DNA from: Micromonospora rosaria
GTDB taxonomy: Bacteria; Actinomycetota; Actinomycetes; Mycobacteriales; Micromonosporaceae
DNA: 41,578 nucleotides
Direction: 5' to 3'
Assembly: GCF_001567585.1 (NCBI RefSeq)
Contig: NZ_LRQV01000052.1
Location: 1 to 41,578, forward strand
Shown here: piece after piece, positions 10,521 to 19,831 of the stretch
Numbering within the stretch: the stretch's first letter is position 1
Layout of the letters: each line of letters starts with the position of its first letter
Program-made: the position numbers and the translations under genes
The notes under the pieces: model-generated
Databases searched by the model: none
Told to the model about the DNA's origin: nothing
Seen by the model: only the letters and a program-made list of their open reading frames with translations

Positions 10521-11480
10521 GTGCTGGCCGTGGACGGTCACTGCAATGCCCGCAACCGGCGGTACGCCGCCGGTCTGATGGCGCTGCTCATGGTGCCCGC
10601 CGGGCTCGGCGGCTGCCGGGACACCCCGGCCGAGCCGGTGCCCATCCGGATCGCCACGGGCAGCCCGACGGCGGTGTACCACGCCTTCGGCCAGTCCCTG
10701 GCCGCCATCCTCAACCGTGAGCTGCCCCACGTGCAGGCCAGCGTGGTGGTGACCGCCGCCTCGGCGGCGAACGTGCGGCTGGTCGGCAGCAGCCAGGCGG
10801 AGCTGGGCTTCACCCAGGCCGACGTGCTGGAGACCGGGCCGACCGGCGACCCGCCGGTGGTCGCCGTCGCGCGGGTCTACGACGATCTGCTGCACCTGGT
10901 CACCACCGCCGACGGCCCGATCCAGACGATCGCCGACCTGCGCGGCCGGCGGGTCTCGGTGGGCGCGCCCGGCTCCGGTACGGAGATCACCGCGACCCGG
11001 CTGCTGACCGTCGCCCAGCTCGACGACGTGGCGGTCGACCGCCGCCCCCTCAATCTGGACGAGTCGGTCGAGGCGCTGCACGCCGGCCGGATCGACGCGT
11101 TCTTCTTCTCCGGCGGCCTCCCGGTGCGCGCCGTCGAGCAACTGGCCGCCACCGTGGCCACCCGGATCGTCGACCTCGGCGAGTGGATCGAGCCGCTGCG
11201 CCGCAACTACCCGGAGGTCTACGTCTCCCGGGACATCCCCCGCTCGGTGTACGGGGTGGAGCCGGTGACGACGGTGGCGAACCCGAACTACCTGATCGTC
11301 CGGGCCGACCTGCCGTACGCCCTGGTCCACGAGGTGACCCGGCTGCTGATGGAACGGCGGGCCGAGCTGGCCGCCGCGCACCCGGCCGCCGGGCGGATGA
11401 GCACCCGCTCGGCGATCGCCACCACCCCGCTGCCGCTGCATCCCGGGGCGGCGGCGTGGTACCGGGAGACCAAGCCCTGA
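10521..11480 (+). CDS. TAXI-family TRAP solute-binding lipoprotein
   Basis: The product belongs to the TAXI group of TRAP-associated solute receptors (NMT1/THI5-like fold): IRIATGSPTAVYHAFGQSLA near the N-terminus, then DLRGRRVSVGAPGSGTEITA and DAFFFSGGLP. A lipobox (GLGGC, lipidated C32) follows a hydrophobic stretch, so it should be tethered to the outer face of the membrane. The GTG at 10521 is taken as start, and an in-frame GTG at 10530 is an alternative. No TRAP permease (DctQM-like) gene is adjacent, so its transport partner is elsewhere or absent. Confidence 0.85.
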   Translation: MLAVDGHCNARNRRYAAGLMALLMVPAGLGGCRDTPAEPVPIRIATGSPTAVYHAFGQSLAAILNRELPHVQASVVVTAASAANVRLVGSSQAELGFTQADVLETGPTGDPPVVAVARVYDDLLHLVTTADGPIQTIADLRGRRVSVGAPGSGTEITATRLLTVAQLDDVAVDRRPLNLDESVEALHAGRIDAFFFSGGLPVRAVEQLAATVATRIVDLGEWIEPLRRNYPEVYVSRDIPRSVYGVEPVTTVANPNYLIVRADLPYALVHEVTRLLMERRAELAAAHPAAGRMSTRSAIATTPLPLHPGAAAWYRETKP

Positions 11481-11594
11481 CCGGGCACCGGCGGCGACCT
11501 GCGTCGACCCGGAGCCCCTCGGCCGGCGGTTGACAGCGGGGTGTCCGCTGCCCCAGTCTCGGGGTCCGGCAGGCATCGATCACGGGGGTACGTC

Positions 11595-12227
11595 ATGCGG
11601 CTGACCGTCTTCGGCGCGACCGGCCGTACCGGTCGACACCTCGTCGACCAGGCTCTCGCCGACGGCCACGAGGTCACCGCCGTGGTCCGGGACCCGGCCC
11701 GGCTGGCGTCCGCCGGCCACCCCCGGCTGACCCCGGTGGTCGCCGACACCATGGACCCGGAGTCCATCGCCGTCAGCGTGACCGACCAGGACGCGGTGGT
11801 CTCCACGCTCGGCCGCCGGGCCAGGACCGACGGGTCGGTCTGCGCCGACGGCGCCCGCGCGATCAGCACCGCGATGCGGGCCACCGGGACCAGCCGCCTG
11901 ATCGTGGTCACCGCCAGCGGCCCGGTCGTGGACGAGGGGGACGACGCCTTCACCCGTCTCGTGTTCAAGCCGGTGCTGCGCCGGTTCCTGGCGGCGGAGT
12001 TCGCCGACTTCACCCGCGCCGAGCGGGTCGTCCGCGACAGCGGGCTGGACTGGACCATCGTGCGCCCGCCCCGGCTGACCAACGGCCGCCGCCGCCCGTA
12101 CCGCACCGCCCTGGACCGCAACATCCGCGGCGGTACCTCCATCGCCCGCGCCGACGTCGCGCACGCCATCCTCGCCGCGCTGGACGACCCGGCCACGATC
12201 GGCCACACCGTCGGCCTGGGCTACTGA
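11595..12227 (+). CDS. NmrA-like atypical short-chain dehydrogenase
   Basis: The 210-residue protein begins MRLTVFGATGRTGRHL, a Rossmann GxxGxxG loop of the NAD(P)H-binding NmrA/YwnB-type family. LIVVTASGP and WTIVRPPRLTN are further family signatures. I chose the ATG at 11595, because the upstream in-frame start at 11541 adds 18 residues before the Rossmann strand. The 3' end overlaps the convergent histidine kinase gene by 7 bp. Such proteins are often redox sensors or flavin/quinone reductases; the actual role is unknown. Confidence 0.85.
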   Translation: MRLTVFGATGRTGRHLVDQALADGHEVTAVVRDPARLASAGHPRLTPVVADTMDPESIAVSVTDQDAVVSTLGRRARTDGSVCADGARAISTAMRATGTSRLIVVTASGPVVDEGDDAFTRLVFKPVLRRFLAAEFADFTRAERVVRDSGLDWTIVRPPRLTNGRRRPYRTALDRNIRGGTSIARADVAHAILAALDDPATIGHTVGLGY

Positions 12228-13699
12228 CCGGGCCCGCCGGAGCCGGTGCCCACCCCGACGGCGGGCGGCCCGACCGCAGGCGGGCCGACAGCGGACGGGC
12301 CGACCGTCGGCGGGCCTGTCTCGGGGACGGTCTCCGGGGCGGGGAACCACAGCTCGGCGACGAGGCCGCGCGGCTCGCCCGGCCGCATGGCGAGCCGCCC
12401 ACCGGAGGCGTCGACGAGGACCGCGACGATGGTCAGCCCGAGCCCGGCACCGTCGACGTTCTGCACCTCCGGCGCCCGCCAGAACCGCTCGGTGGCCTGA
12501 CCCAGCTGGCTGGTCGTCAGGCCCGGCCCGGTGTCCCGGACCTCCAGGACGGTCCCGCCGTCGGCCCGGCGGACGGTCACCGTCACCTCCTCGCCGGCCC
12601 CGCTGAACTTCACCGCGTTGTCGATCAGCGCGTCCAACGCCTGGTCGATGGCGGTCGGCACGGTCCGGGCGTACGCCGGGTGGTCGAGGGTCACCAGGCC
12701 CAGGGCGACCGACCGGTGCCGGGCCAGCGGCTCCCAGGCGGCCACCCGGGAGGCGGCGACGGCGACCGCGTCGACGGTGACCCGTTCGTTCTCGGTCCGC
12801 TCCGCCCGCGCGAGGGTGAGCAGGGCGTCCAGCACCTGCGCCAGCCGGTCGGTCTCCTCCAGCGCCAACTGGTGCTCGACCCGGCCCTCCGGGTCGGTGA
12901 GGCTCGGCCCCAGCTCCTCCACCCGCAGCCGCAGCGCGGTCAACGGGTTGCGCAGCTGGTGGCTGGCGTGCGCCACGAAGGCCCGCTGCCGGTCCATCAC
13001 GTCGGAGACCGCGTCGGCCATGTGGTTGAAGCTGGTCGCCAGGCGGCGCAGCTCGGGCGGGCCCAGCCGGTGCTGCACCCGGGCGCCCCGGTCACCCTCG
13101 GCGATCTCGTGGGTCACCGCGTCGAGTTCGGTGACCGGTCGCAGCACCCAGCCGGCCAGCCCGAACGCCAGCAGCACGCCGGCCACCACGGCCAGCACCC
13201 CGACCGCGGCCAGCAGCAGCCACCAGGCGGTCACGGTCCGGCGGATGCGCTCCGACGGGGTGGTGATCACCACCGCGCCGAGCACCTCGCCGCCGTCGTT
13301 GATCGGTACCGCCACCACGACCGGGTCGCGCACCCAGGGCCAGACCGAGTCCGGGGTGCTCACCTGCAACCCGGACAGCGCGGTGTCCAGGGCCGCCGCC
13401 GTCCCCGCGCTGGCCTCCCAGGTCGCCGACTCGGTCACCGTCCGGCGGTCCCGGTCCACCACCGCCGCGCCGATGCCGTACAGCTCGTCGTAGCTGGCGA
13501 GTTCCCCGCCGAGCGGGCCGACCACGTCGTCGCGCAGCGCCGGGCCGGCCAGCGAGGCGAACCGGGTCGCGTCGGCCAGCCGGTCGGCACGGACCCGGTC
13601 GGTCTCCCGGGTGGCCAGGGTGAGCGCGAGCGGGGTCTCCAGGGCGAGCAGCACCAGCACCATCAGCAGCAGGTAGCTGATCACCAGCCGACGACGCAC
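12221..13699 (-). CDS. Sensor histidine kinase
   Basis: The 492-residue protein has TM1 (about 7-29), an extracytoplasmic sensor domain (about 30-157), TM2 (about 158-184), HAMP (about 181-233), a HisKA domain with phospho-acceptor H247 in AHASHQLRNPLTAL, and an HATPase domain with N box (LIDNAVKFSG), DTGPGL and GAGLGLTI. The C-terminus is an unusual Pro/Val/Gly tail of short tandem repeats (PPAVG units) that overlaps the convergent gene's end. The GTG start is 10 bp after the response regulator stop, so the two are co-transcribed. The signal is unknown. Confidence 0.93.
   Translation of the reverse strand: MRRRLVISYLLLMVLVLLALETPLALTLATRETDRVRADRLADATRFASLAGPALRDDVVGPLGGELASYDELYGIGAAVVDRDRRTVTESATWEASAGTAAALDTALSGLQVSTPDSVWPWVRDPVVVAVPINDGGEVLGAVVITTPSERIRRTVTAWWLLLAAVGVLAVVAGVLLAFGLAGWVLRPVTELDAVTHEIAEGDRGARVQHRLGPPELRRLATSFNHMADAVSDVMDRQRAFVAHASHQLRNPLTALRLRVEELGPSLTDPEGRVEHQLALEETDRLAQVLDALLTLARAERTENERVTVDAVAVAASRVAAWEPLARHRSVALGLVTLDHPAYARTVPTAIDQALDALIDNAVKFSGAGEEVTVTVRRADGGTVLEVRDTGPGLTTSQLGQATERFWRAPEVQNVDGAGLGLTIVAVLVDASGGRLAMRPGEPRGLVAELWFPAPETVPETGPPTVGPSAVGPPAVGPPAVGVGTGSGGPGQ
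12254..12315. repeat. 15-bp tandem repeats in the kinase 3' end
   Basis: About four imperfect 15-bp units of the form CCCGACnGCnGGCGG encode the PPAVG/PSAVG tail of the histidine kinase. Confidence 0.7.
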
Positions 13700-13709
13700 G
13701 CCCGGCCCC

Positions 13710-14366
13710 TCACTCGGCGCGGAGCCGGTAACCGACCCCGCGTACCGTCTCCACCAGCCGGGCGTCGCCGAGCTTGCCCCGCAGCGACGCCACGTGCACC
13801 TCCACCGTGTGCCGGTCCGCCCAGGTGGTGCCCCAGACGTCGAGCAGGATCCGCTCGCGGGGCACGGCGACCCCCGGCTGCCGGGCCAGGGAGAGCAGGA
13901 TGTCGAACTCCTTACGGGTCAGCGCGACCGCCCGCCCGTCGACGGCCACCGTCCGGGCGGCGACGTCGACCCGCAGCACGCCGGCCTCGATCAGGTTCCG
14001 CTCGGGCAGGGTGTGCGCGGCCCGGCGCAGCACCGCCTCGATCCGGGCCTGCAACTCCACCATCGAGAACGGTTTGACCACGTAGTCGTCGGCGCCGAGC
14101 CGCAGCCCGAGCACCCGGTCGCGTTCCTCGCCCCGCGCGGTGACCGCGATGATGCCCAGTTGCGGGCTGCGGCGGCGCAGTTCCCGGCAGAGGTCCACCC
14201 CGTCGCCGTCGGGCAGGTTCAGGTCGAGCAGCACCAGGTCGCACGGGGCCGCCGACAGCGCGGCGGCGACCGTCGCGGCGTGCTCGACCTCGTAGCCCCG
14301 CCGGGTCAGCGCGGACGACAGGGCCGCCGCCACCCGACGGTCGTCCTCGACCAGCAGGATGCGCAC
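13710..14366 (-). CDS. OmpR/PhoB-family response regulator
   Basis: The 218-residue protein has an N-terminal receiver with the acidic pair D8/D9, phospho-acceptor D48 in LVLLDLNLPDGDG, T76 and K98 (YVVKPF). The C-terminal winged helix (about 125-218) has the family's LTRKEFDILLSLA and VETVRGVGYRL motifs. It is the first gene of a two-gene operon with the kinase. The 258 bp upstream, shared with the divergent acetyltransferase gene, hold no ORF I believe. TATGCT at 14455-14460 could be a -10 box for the plus strand. Confidence 0.95.
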   Translation of the reverse strand: MRILLVEDDRRVAAALSSALTRRGYEVEHAATVAAALSAAPCDLVLLDLNLPDGDGVDLCRELRRRSPQLGIIAVTARGEERDRVLGLRLGADDYVVKPFSMVELQARIEAVLRRAAHTLPERNLIEAGVLRVDVAARTVAVDGRAVALTRKEFDILLSLARQPGVAVPRERILLDVWGTTWADRHTVEVHVASLRGKLGDARLVETVRGVGYRLRAE

Positions 14367-14624
14367 CCGAACCCCCCTCCTTGCGTGGAACCGCTGCTAG
14401 GGCATCGTGGCAGATGGGTCGGCCCGACGCGATGGGCCACCGGGGCGGGGTCGCTATGCTACGCCGGCCCGCGCGTCGCGGCGGCGGGGCGACCGCCCGA
14501 CGCGGTCACCCGCGTCCGACGCGCGTCGTCGTGCCCCGCGCGCCGACGGCGGCCGGCGCCACGCCCGGCCGGCACCGCGCACCCACGGCGCGTCGCCGCG
14601 CCCCGACCTGTTGCGAGCTGGCGG

Positions 14625-15167
14625 ATGACTGACCCTGAATCCCACTCCCCCACCGTCTTCGTGCACCCCACGGCCGATGTCGAGGCCGGTGCCCGGGTCG
14701 GCGACGGTACCCGGATCTGGCACCTGGCCCACGTCCGGTCCACCGCCACCGTGGGGGCGAACTGCGTGATCGGGCGGAACGTGTACGTCGACGCCGGGGT
14801 GACCGTCGGTGACCTGGTGAAGATCCAGAACAACGTCTCGGTCTACCAGGGGGTGACCCTGGAGGACGAGGTCTTCGTCGGCCCGTGCGCGGTCTTCACC
14901 AACGACTTCCGGCCCCGGGCGCAGAACCCGGACTGGACGATCACCCCGACCGTGGTCCGCCGGGGCGCCTCGATCGGCGCGAACGCCACCCTGGTCTGCG
15001 GCATCGAGGTCGGCGAGTACGCCATGATCGCTGCCGGCGCGGTGGTGACCCGGGACGTCGCCCCGTACCAGTTGGTCGCCGGTAACCCGGCCCGCCCCAA
15101 GGGCTGGGTGGACGAGCGCGGCGAGGTGGTCTCCCGCGACGTCGACACGCCGCCGCGGCGGGGCTGA
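14625..15167 (+). CDS. Left-handed beta-helix N-acetyltransferase (WbpD/WlbB-like)
   Basis: The 180-residue protein consists of hexapeptide repeats from PTVFVHPTADVEAGARVGDG to YAMIAAGAVVTRDVAPYQLVAGNPARPKGWV. It resembles WbpD/WlbB, which acetylate the 3-amino group of a UDP-2-acetamido-3-amino-uronic acid; FVGPCAVFTNDFRPRAQ fits that subfamily. The matching oxidoreductase and aminotransferase lie 4.7 kb away on the other strand (19832-21894), so the three may build one nucleotide-activated N-acylated amino sugar. The ATG at 14625 is the first good start. Confidence 0.85.
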   Translation: MTDPESHSPTVFVHPTADVEAGARVGDGTRIWHLAHVRSTATVGANCVIGRNVYVDAGVTVGDLVKIQNNVSVYQGVTLEDEVFVGPCAVFTNDFRPRAQNPDWTITPTVVRRGASIGANATLVCGIEVGEYAMIAAGAVVTRDVAPYQLVAGNPARPKGWVDERGEVVSRDVDTPPRRG

Positions 15168-15187
15168 GCCGCCCCGGTACGCGCGGA

Positions 15188-15215
15188 ACGGGGGACGGCC
15201 CAGGCCGTCCCCCGT
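15188..15215. terminator. Bidirectional hairpin terminator
   Basis: ACGGGGGACGGCC (15188-15200) and GGCCGTCCCCCGT (15203-15215) form a perfect inverted repeat between two convergent genes. No T-run follows, as is usual in high-GC actinobacteria. Confidence 0.75.
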
Positions 15216-15228
15216 CGGTCGTCACGCC

Positions 15229-16992
15229 TCAGCGGCTGAGCCGGGTGATCTCCTGCCGGAACCGCTCCATCGCGTTCGGCTCGTCCGGGCCGAGCAGGTA
15301 CGTCTTCAGGTCCCGCCGGGCCTCGGTCATCGGGTCGTCGCCGGCCCGGGTGAGCGCCACGATCTTGGGGAGCTCGCCGCAGTCCGCCGAGAGCAGGTAC
15401 GCCGCCCGGGCGGTCGGGAACTTGCGCCGGAACTCGTCCTCCGGCAGCCCGCTCGGGTTCGCCACCACGTACGGCCGCTGGCTCTGCACGAAGTCCGACA
15501 CCACGCTGGAGATGTCACTGATCAGCAGGTCGGTCTGGTTGAAGCAGTCGAACAGGGCCGGCACCCGGCCGGTCACCACCCGGTGCGCGGGGCCGTCGAG
15601 GCTGCTCGCGTCGGTGTCGCCCCCGGCGGCGGCGATCCGGGCGACCACCCGCTCGTGCACCGCCTTGGCCGCCTTGGACCGGGCGCCGGTCAACGGGTGC
15701 GGCTTGTAGATCACGCGGATCCCCGGCCCGGCCTTCAGCAGGCCGTTCATGATCCGCTCGCCCATCAGCACCAGCGAGGTGTGGTACGGGTCGTCGTCCA
15801 GCCACCCCTCCCAGGTGGGCGCGTAGAGGACGGTGAACGGCCGGTCCACCGCCGGGGCGCCGAAGGTGTGCACCCCGGCGAGCTGCGGCCGGCCGATCTC
15901 GACGATGTCGGCGTCGAGCACACCGACCCCGGCCCGCGCGTACCGCTCCCGCCCGGCCAGCCCGGCGACCCACACCTCGTCGTACACCTTGCTGTACGGG
16001 TTGACGCTAGCCTGCTTGTCGCTGTCGCCGTGGCCGACGAAGACGTGCTTCATGCCGGGCTCGCGGAGCATGTGGATGTTCGCGCCCACGTTGGCCGCGT
16101 ACAGGCTCGCCCGGATGCTGGACAGCTCCAGGTTCATGAAGTCCACGCTGGCCGGTACGCAGATCACCGGGAGCCGGGTGTCGGCCAGCTCCAGGAAGGC
16201 CTCCTTGCTGCGCATCAGCACCACGCCGCGCTGGTCCAGCGCCTCGGTCGGGGCGAGCCACATGTTGGCCTGGTAGACGTCCTTGGCCGGGCCGGCAAAA
16301 TAGAGCGCCACCTGCGGCCGGTAGCTGTCCAACCAGGTCTGCACCGCGGCCAGCACGGCGTCCTTGCCGGTGCCCTGGCCGCGACCGCCCAGCCAGGTGA
16401 GCGCGACGATCCCGCCCACCACGGCGGCGGCCAGCACCGCCGCCGCGCCGGCCACGAAGACCGGCACCAGGTCACCGAGGACGGCGGCCACCACCACGGC
16501 CGGCACCAGCAGGATGTTGAGCTGCGCCATCCCGTTGCCCACCACGGCGCCGGTCCACTCGGGAGGCCGGGGAGCCGCCTTGATCGGGCCGAGGTCGATG
16601 TTGCGCACCAGCGCGGAGACCGGGTTCCGCCGGTTGATCATCCGGTTGAAGGCCCCGGCGAAGACGCCGATCATCCAGACCACGGCGGGCAGCAGCAGCA
16701 GGACGGTGATCTCGCCGATGCCGGGGCGCACCGTGGTGACCGCCAGCAGGACCACCGACAGGTCCCGGGCGAGCTGCCGGTAGACCCGGCTCAGGCCGAC
16801 CTTGTCCAGCAGGACCCGGGAGGGGGCGGACCAGCGACCGATGGCGTACTCGCCGAACACGGCGGCCAGCCCGGCGACGGCGAACGCGCCGACCCAGCCG
16901 AGCGCGCCCGTGACGAGCATGACCAGATAGCACAGCAGCAGCAGCGCACCACGGGCCGGGACCCCGAGTCGCTGGAGTAACGTGCCGAACAA
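15229..16992 (-). CDS. TagF-like polyol-phosphate transferase with N-terminal membrane domain
   Basis: The C-terminal half (about 225-587) is a CDP-glycerol:glycerophosphate glycerophosphotransferase (Glyphos_transf) domain, the type that polymerises or primes teichoic acids. Visible features are H321 in VGHGDSDK, H432 in YKPHPLTG and SDISSVVSDF (492-501). The N-terminal 200 residues contain about six hydrophobic segments, unusual for the peripheral Bacillus enzymes. TTG at 16992 is chosen because GGGAG lies 8 bp upstream and the frame has no better start. It is a paralogue of the gene at 37772-39499. The polyol and acceptor are not determined. Confidence 0.85.
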   Translation of the reverse strand: MFGTLLQRLGVPARGALLLLCYLVMLVTGALGWVGAFAVAGLAAVFGEYAIGRWSAPSRVLLDKVGLSRVYRQLARDLSVVLLAVTTVRPGIGEITVLLLLPAVVWMIGVFAGAFNRMINRRNPVSALVRNIDLGPIKAAPRPPEWTGAVVGNGMAQLNILLVPAVVVAAVLGDLVPVFVAGAAAVLAAAVVGGIVALTWLGGRGQGTGKDAVLAAVQTWLDSYRPQVALYFAGPAKDVYQANMWLAPTEALDQRGVVLMRSKEAFLELADTRLPVICVPASVDFMNLELSSIRASLYAANVGANIHMLREPGMKHVFVGHGDSDKQASVNPYSKVYDEVWVAGLAGRERYARAGVGVLDADIVEIGRPQLAGVHTFGAPAVDRPFTVLYAPTWEGWLDDDPYHTSLVLMGERIMNGLLKAGPGIRVIYKPHPLTGARSKAAKAVHERVVARIAAAGGDTDASSLDGPAHRVVTGRVPALFDCFNQTDLLISDISSVVSDFVQSQRPYVVANPSGLPEDEFRRKFPTARAAYLLSADCGELPKIVALTRAGDDPMTEARRDLKTYLLGPDEPNAMERFRQEITRLSR

Positions 16993-17263
16993 GGATGGCT
17001 CTCCCTACGAGATCGACGACGAGCCGGACCGAACGGACGGAGGCGACCGCTGGGCTCGGCCGGCGGGGGCCGGCGGCGTCGGTCGGTGTCGGCCTGACTG
17101 CCCACGACCTTAACGCGAGGACAACGGGAGTCGCCGTTCGGGTATAGAGCGATTTGCGGGGGTGATACGAACCCGGTACCACGCTGTCCGGGTTGTCCCG
17201 ACCGCTGCCGGTCGGGACCGCCGTGACCTGCTCCGCGAGCGTCGCCGCGCCCCGGCCGACCGG

Positions 17264-19681
17264 TCAGTCGGTCGGCGGCGGCGCCCCCGCGTCGAGCTTG
17301 CGCAGACAGCGGACCGAACCGGCCGGGTCCTCCCGTTCGCCGAACACCTCGAAGTCGAGCCGCTCCAGCGCCCGACGGGCCGCCCGGTTGCCGAAGTACA
17401 GGCAGACCGTGGTGACGTCGAGCCGGTCCAGGGTCGCCGCCAACTCGTCGTCGGGCGGGACCCCCTCCCCGTCGGCGAAGGCGGCGAGCCGCAGCCGGTC
17501 CTGGGCGAACTCCGAGTTCCAGTCGTACTCGATCAGGTAGCCGTCGCGGGGCAGGACGACCCGCAACTCACTGCTGAGGATCGGGGCGAGGCGCATCAGG
17601 GTGCTGGGGGCCAGCAGCAGACCGGGCGGGCGGGCCGGGGTCAGGGACTGGATCCACTCGACGCGGCCCAGCCGGTCCTGGGGCACCTTCCACACCGGGT
17701 GGGGATGCGTCTCGACGAAGCTGTCCCGGTGCCACATCGGGGTGCCGTACAGGCTGAAGGTGGCCAGCAGGACGGCCGCGACCAGGGCGCTGGTCAGGGC
17801 CTTGAGCGTCCGGCCGGTCCAGGGCAGCGGGCCGAGCAGGGGCAGCCGGGCCGGCCAGGGCAGGCGCACGGTGCACAGGATGCCGATCAGGCCGGGCAGG
17901 GCGAGGATCCACGGCACCCGCCAGAGCACCGCGGCGATGCCGGTCAGGTCGGCGAGGAACTCCAGCACCCCGGGGACGAACAGCACGCTCATCGTCACCG
18001 CCGCGCCGGCGGCGAGCAGGCGGGGCGTCCGGTGCCGCATCAGCAGCGGGGCCACCCAGAGGGCCAACCCGCCGATCACGCCGAGCGACCCGACCAGCAG
18101 GGTGCGCCGGTACGTCCCCTCGGCGTCGAAGAACTGGGTCTCGCCGCCGACCTCGGTGACCGGGCCGAGGGCGAGCCGGGACACCACCACCGAGCCGAGC
18201 GGGTACGCCACCGCCGCGGCGAAGGCGAGCACCGCCGGCAGCCAGCGCCCGACCAGGAGCATCGCGAAGGCCGCCGCGCCGACCAGGATGGGCAGGATGA
18301 TCGCCGCGGTGGAGGTGAGCCCCGCCGAGGCCACCCCGAGCGCGAAGATCAGGAAGAGCTTCCACCGGGACCGGGACTCCAGCCAGTCGGTCAGGTACAC
18401 CCACATCAGCGGTACGGCGGCGGAGACGAACATCCCCTTGCCCTCGTAGAGCCGGGGCAGGTGGAAGGTGCCCAGCGCGGCGTCCGAGCCGGCCACGAGG
18501 TAGAGGTAGCCGACGGCGACCGTGAAGGCCAGCATCGGGCGGCGCGGGGCCCACCGGTGCACCAGCCGCCACAGGGCCAGCACCGCCAGCACGGCCAGCA
18601 CCGGCAGCAGCACGAACCAGGTGGCGTCGGCGGCGTGCAGGCCGAGGAACCGCCCGAGCGCCCCGGCGAAGACCTCGATGGAGGAGATCGGCGGCTGGGT
18701 GCTCAGCCCCGGCAGGACCTCCTCGGTGAACAGGAAGTCCCGCACCGGGACGCTGTCGCGCTCGGCCACCCAGACGGACTTGCCGAGGTAGAACACGTCG
18801 TCGGGGGTGTTGCGGGCCATGTAGAGCGAGGAGACGGCCACGCCCGCCGAGACCAGCAGGACGTACCCGGTCTGCCAGACGGTGGGGGCGGGCTCGCCGT
18901 CGGGGCCGGCGACCAGCCAGCTCCGCCGGGCCAGCAGCGCCACCGCGACCGAGGCGACCAGGCCCAGCGACGCCGGCCACCACCAGGGCATGGTGCCGCC
19001 GATCCCGGCGGTCACCGCCGCCGCCACCCCGACGCCGAACGCGGGCAGCACCCACCACCAGCGGGGACCGCGCCGGGCGGGCGGGGTGAGTTCCACCGTC
19101 GTGCCGTCCTGCGGCACGGTGGCGGCGGGCCGGCGGGCGGTCCGCTCGCGCAGCCCGGCGACGACCAGCCGGAGCAGCGCGAGCAGGGCGCAGCCGGTCA
19201 GCCAGATCCGGAAGGTCAGCGACGGGGCCCACCCGAACGGGAACGCCAGGTGGTAGAGCACGGTGTAGAGCGCGAACGCCAGCACGGCCGCGTCGGTGAT
19301 CCGGCGCGGGACCGCCGCGACGAACCGGCGGACCCGCTCCAGCACACCGGGCCGGCGGGGCGCAACGGCGGCCGGGACCGTGTCGTCGTCGACGCCCGGC
19401 TCGGCGAGGGTCGGGGCGTCGTCGGCGCCCGGCGCGGTCGGGGCCGGCACGGCGGCGGGGCCCGCCGGCGGCACCGGGGCGGTGGCCGGGGCCGGCTCGA
19501 CGAGTGTCGACTCCGTCGTGGTCGCCTCGGCCGACGTGCGGGGGGCGGCCGGTCGCCCGGCCCCGGCCGGCCCGGCCCCGGCCGGCCCGGCCTGCTCCGG
19601 CCCGGCCTGCTCCGGCCCGGGCCGCTCCGACACGGTCAGTTCGACTGCGGTCACAACGGGAATTTCGCCCTTCACTGACAC
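17264..19681 (-). CDS. Large multi-pass membrane protein (DUF6077-like)
   Basis: The 805-residue protein has a long Pro/Ala/Gly-rich cytoplasmic N-terminus (about 1-115), some 16 hydrophobic segments, and a soluble C-terminal part of about 170 residues. NTPDDVFYLGKSVWVAERD in an early loop carries acidic residues in a GT-C-like position, so a membrane glycosyltransferase is plausible. I chose GTG at 19681 because AAGGA lies 6 bp upstream; the open frame extends 19 codons further without a ribosome binding site. The assignment to DUF6077 is from overall resemblance and memory. Confidence 0.75.
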   Translation of the reverse strand: MSVKGEIPVVTAVELTVSERPGPEQAGPEQAGPAGAGPAGAGRPAAPRTSAEATTTESTLVEPAPATAPVPPAGPAAVPAPTAPGADDAPTLAEPGVDDDTVPAAVAPRRPGVLERVRRFVAAVPRRITDAAVLAFALYTVLYHLAFPFGWAPSLTFRIWLTGCALLALLRLVVAGLRERTARRPAATVPQDGTTVELTPPARRGPRWWWVLPAFGVGVAAAVTAGIGGTMPWWWPASLGLVASVAVALLARRSWLVAGPDGEPAPTVWQTGYVLLVSAGVAVSSLYMARNTPDDVFYLGKSVWVAERDSVPVRDFLFTEEVLPGLSTQPPISSIEVFAGALGRFLGLHAADATWFVLLPVLAVLAVLALWRLVHRWAPRRPMLAFTVAVGYLYLVAGSDAALGTFHLPRLYEGKGMFVSAAVPLMWVYLTDWLESRSRWKLFLIFALGVASAGLTSTAAIILPILVGAAAFAMLLVGRWLPAVLAFAAAVAYPLGSVVVSRLALGPVTEVGGETQFFDAEGTYRRTLLVGSLGVIGGLALWVAPLLMRHRTPRLLAAGAAVTMSVLFVPGVLEFLADLTGIAAVLWRVPWILALPGLIGILCTVRLPWPARLPLLGPLPWTGRTLKALTSALVAAVLLATFSLYGTPMWHRDSFVETHPHPVWKVPQDRLGRVEWIQSLTPARPPGLLLAPSTLMRLAPILSSELRVVLPRDGYLIEYDWNSEFAQDRLRLAAFADGEGVPPDDELAATLDRLDVTTVCLYFGNRAARRALERLDFEVFGEREDPAGSVRCLRKLDAGAPPPTD
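19560..19620. repeat. 15-bp tandem repeats in the 5' coding end of the DUF6077-like gene
   Basis: Two GGCCCCGGCCGGCCC-type units are followed by two GGCCTGCTCCGGCCC-type units. They encode the GPAGA and GPEQA repeats in the disordered N-terminus. Confidence 0.75.
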
Positions 19682-19780
19682 AGAACGTCCTTGTTGTGGC
19701 CTCGATGATGGGGGGACGGTCGCCGTCGCGGGGCCCACTGCCGCCGCTCGGCCCGACGCGCCGAGCCTACCGGAGCGGGT

Positions 19781-19810
19781 CCCACCCGGCCTGTCGACGG
19801 GCCGGGTGGG
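19781..19810 (-). terminator. Hairpin terminator after the Gfo/Idh/MocA gene
   Basis: CCCACCCGGCC (19781-19791) and GGCCGGGTGGG (19800-19810) pair perfectly over 11 bp with an 8-base loop. The hairpin begins 21 bp beyond the oxidoreductase stop and precedes the next minus-strand gene. There is no U-tract. Confidence 0.65.
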
Positions 19811-19831
19811 CGGGCACCGGCCGCCCCGCCG

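Noticed and set aside
17162..19678. 838-residue plus-strand open frame
   Set aside because: Antisense shadow of the DUF6077-like membrane protein gene.
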